Shown here one piece after another: positions 62,756 to 64,000 of a DNA stretch of 64,000 bases. This DNA comes from Trochalopteron elliotii (Eukaryota; Chordata; Aves; Passeriformes; Leiothrichidae), in NCBI GenBank assembly GCA_024734555.1, contig JANPWX010000336.1, positions 744,001 through 808,000 on the forward strand, written 5' to 3'. A program made the translations under genes and the position numbers. Position 1 is the stretch's first letter, and each line of letters opens with the position of its first letter. The notes under the pieces were generated by a model, which was given only the letters and a program-made list of their open reading frames with translations, was not told the origin of the DNA and searched no databases.

Positions 62756-64000
62756 AAAAATAAGTAGATCAATGAACACCTCAAAGAGCACAANCAACAT
62801 AAAGCTTTTTCTAAGCATATGCAAATTTTCCCTCACCTTCCTACTCCTAATAATTTTATTTGAAATGTAGAGAAAACATTCTCCAGGAACAAAAATACCA
62901 TCACCTCCTGAAGCCTCACAATTACCTCCAAGCACTCTAATGTTGTACATCTCAATCCTCCTTTGCTTCAACAGCACAAACCTCCTCATCCTGTCCCAAA
63001 ACAAGGATGGTGGCACCAGTTTCCAGCACACAAATATTCCAGACCACAAGTTTGCAGGAGGCTATTCACCAACCCCATTGCCCAACCCACCTGTCACAGA
63101 GAAAAGCACCAAGTTACTCTGGAAGGTAACTGCAAACATGGGGTCTTTAGGAAAAGTACTGTCTCCCAAAAATGCAGCAAAAACTCCTGCTCACAGCCTG
63201 ACTGTTGCCAGCTTAAACCAGTGAGTCATCTGTTCTGGTCCTGTCCTGGGGAAATCTGCAACAACAACAGTGATCTCCATTTTACCAGAACACAGTGTTC
63301 CAAATACAACAACAGCAAGGATCACTGGAGTTCTTTAATAAAATTTAAATATTGTTTGTTTTCAGGAGCTGTGACTCAGCCAAATACCTCTAAAGTTATT
63401 AAAACTGGGTAGCTACAAGGCTCATGCCATGTCCCACCATGCACAGCTGAGAACAACTGGAGCTTTATGTTGCTTACACTCCCTCACAGTATTAAAAACA
63501 TACACTGAAAATTAGCTTGCTCAAAGGATAATTTTCTTTAATCATCAGACCAAGTCCTATAAATTATAGAAACATAACAAAAAGATCAATAGGTCCATTG
63601 AGATAAGGGAGTGAGAGGGGATGACTTCTCCCAACATATTATCAATATTCAGACAAATTAGCATTGTGTGCTTCAGCAGGACTGGCTCTGTATCCAAGAA
63701 GCAGCATGTAACCCATTGATTTTGAAACTCCTGGCCCAGCACAAGAGAGGTCATGTCCACTGCTGGATGCTGCCATTCTCTGCACAGTGAAAAGCCTTAT
63801 GAATGCAACAAGCAAAAAAAAAAAAATTTAAAAAAAATTGAAAAAATCATTTACTGGCACAATTAAATCAATTAGTGTAGCAGTATCATGACTTCTTCTG
63901 GAAGGCTTGCAAAGGGCTAAATGTAAAGAACACCTCTGCCAGGAAATTAATATTCAAAGAGGTATTAAAGCAGACATTAGCCATATACAGCAACTCCCCC
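62756..64000. other. Non-coding end of window, with an assembly N
   Basis: Unique sequence with one N at 62794, 39 bases past LTR-B copy 2. An A-rich tract lies near 63815-63848. The 149-codon frame at 62963-63412 is unrecognised and overlaps another plus-strand frame. Confidence 0.5.

Noticed and set aside
1..64000. CRISPR arrays, tRNA/rRNA genes, bacterial operons or phage genes
   Set aside because: No spaced direct repeats, no tRNA B-box (GGTTCGAATCC-like), no dense long open frames; the sequence is vertebrate non-coding in character.

Overview
The window reads as non-coding vertebrate DNA, most likely from a bird and possibly a songbird. It has an AT-leaning base composition with GC-richer patches, few interspersed repeats, short solo LTRs of endogenous retroviruses, and a fragment that resembles a bird ERVL-type LTR (about 58861-58956). 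There are no dense genes, operons, bacterial signals, tRNAs or rRNAs. The lineage call rests on recognising this repeat style, not on a gene, so it is moderate at best.

No protein-coding gene can be named. Long open frames exist, but nearly all lie in GC-richer patches or tandem repeats, overlap one another on both strands and resemble no family I know. The best coding-like signal is small. A possible internal exon at 7654-7727 (strong donor, GC-rich third positions, four cysteines) is in phase with a possible last exon at 12143-12215 (good acceptor, 21 of 23 third positions G or C, ending in TGA). A competing acceptor-plus-open-frame lies at 10098-10277. All three are hypotheses.

The clearest structures are mobile-element remnants, in three families with two copies each. 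Family A (19642-20174 and 43248-43741) has same-strand copies, very similar, with candidate 5-bp target duplications. Family B (50459-50931 and 62282-62755) has LTR polarity on the minus strand, with a TATA-like box and AATAAA in the right order. Family C (35614-35905 minus and 39083-39376 plus) is an inverted pair about 3.2 kb apart. A 51-bp minisatellite at 54320-54832 is interrupted by an unresolved base (N), and an 8-bp G/A-rich minisatellite lies at 44085-44148. A second N lies at 62794.

Layout: 1-2.5 kb featureless; 2.5-3.75 kb CpG-richer with homeodomain/SOX-like motifs; 3.75-12.2 kb mostly featureless apart from the exon candidates; 12.2-19.6 kb no gene; LTR-A copy 1 with a CTCF-like motif beside it; 20.2-35.6 kb no gene, with A/T-rich and purine-rich tracts; the LTR-C inverted pair enclosing enhancer-like sequence (two octamer motifs); 39.4-43.2 kb no gene; LTR-A copy 2, the 8-bp minisatellite and a long A-rich tract; LTR-B copy 1; an octamer-containing segment at 53.6-53.9 kb; the 51-bp minisatellite; GC-richer 57-60 kb with the ERVL-like fragment and a MEF2/CRE-like pair; then LTR-B copy 2. 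The picture fits an intron or gene desert. Regulatory calls are motif-based inference only.
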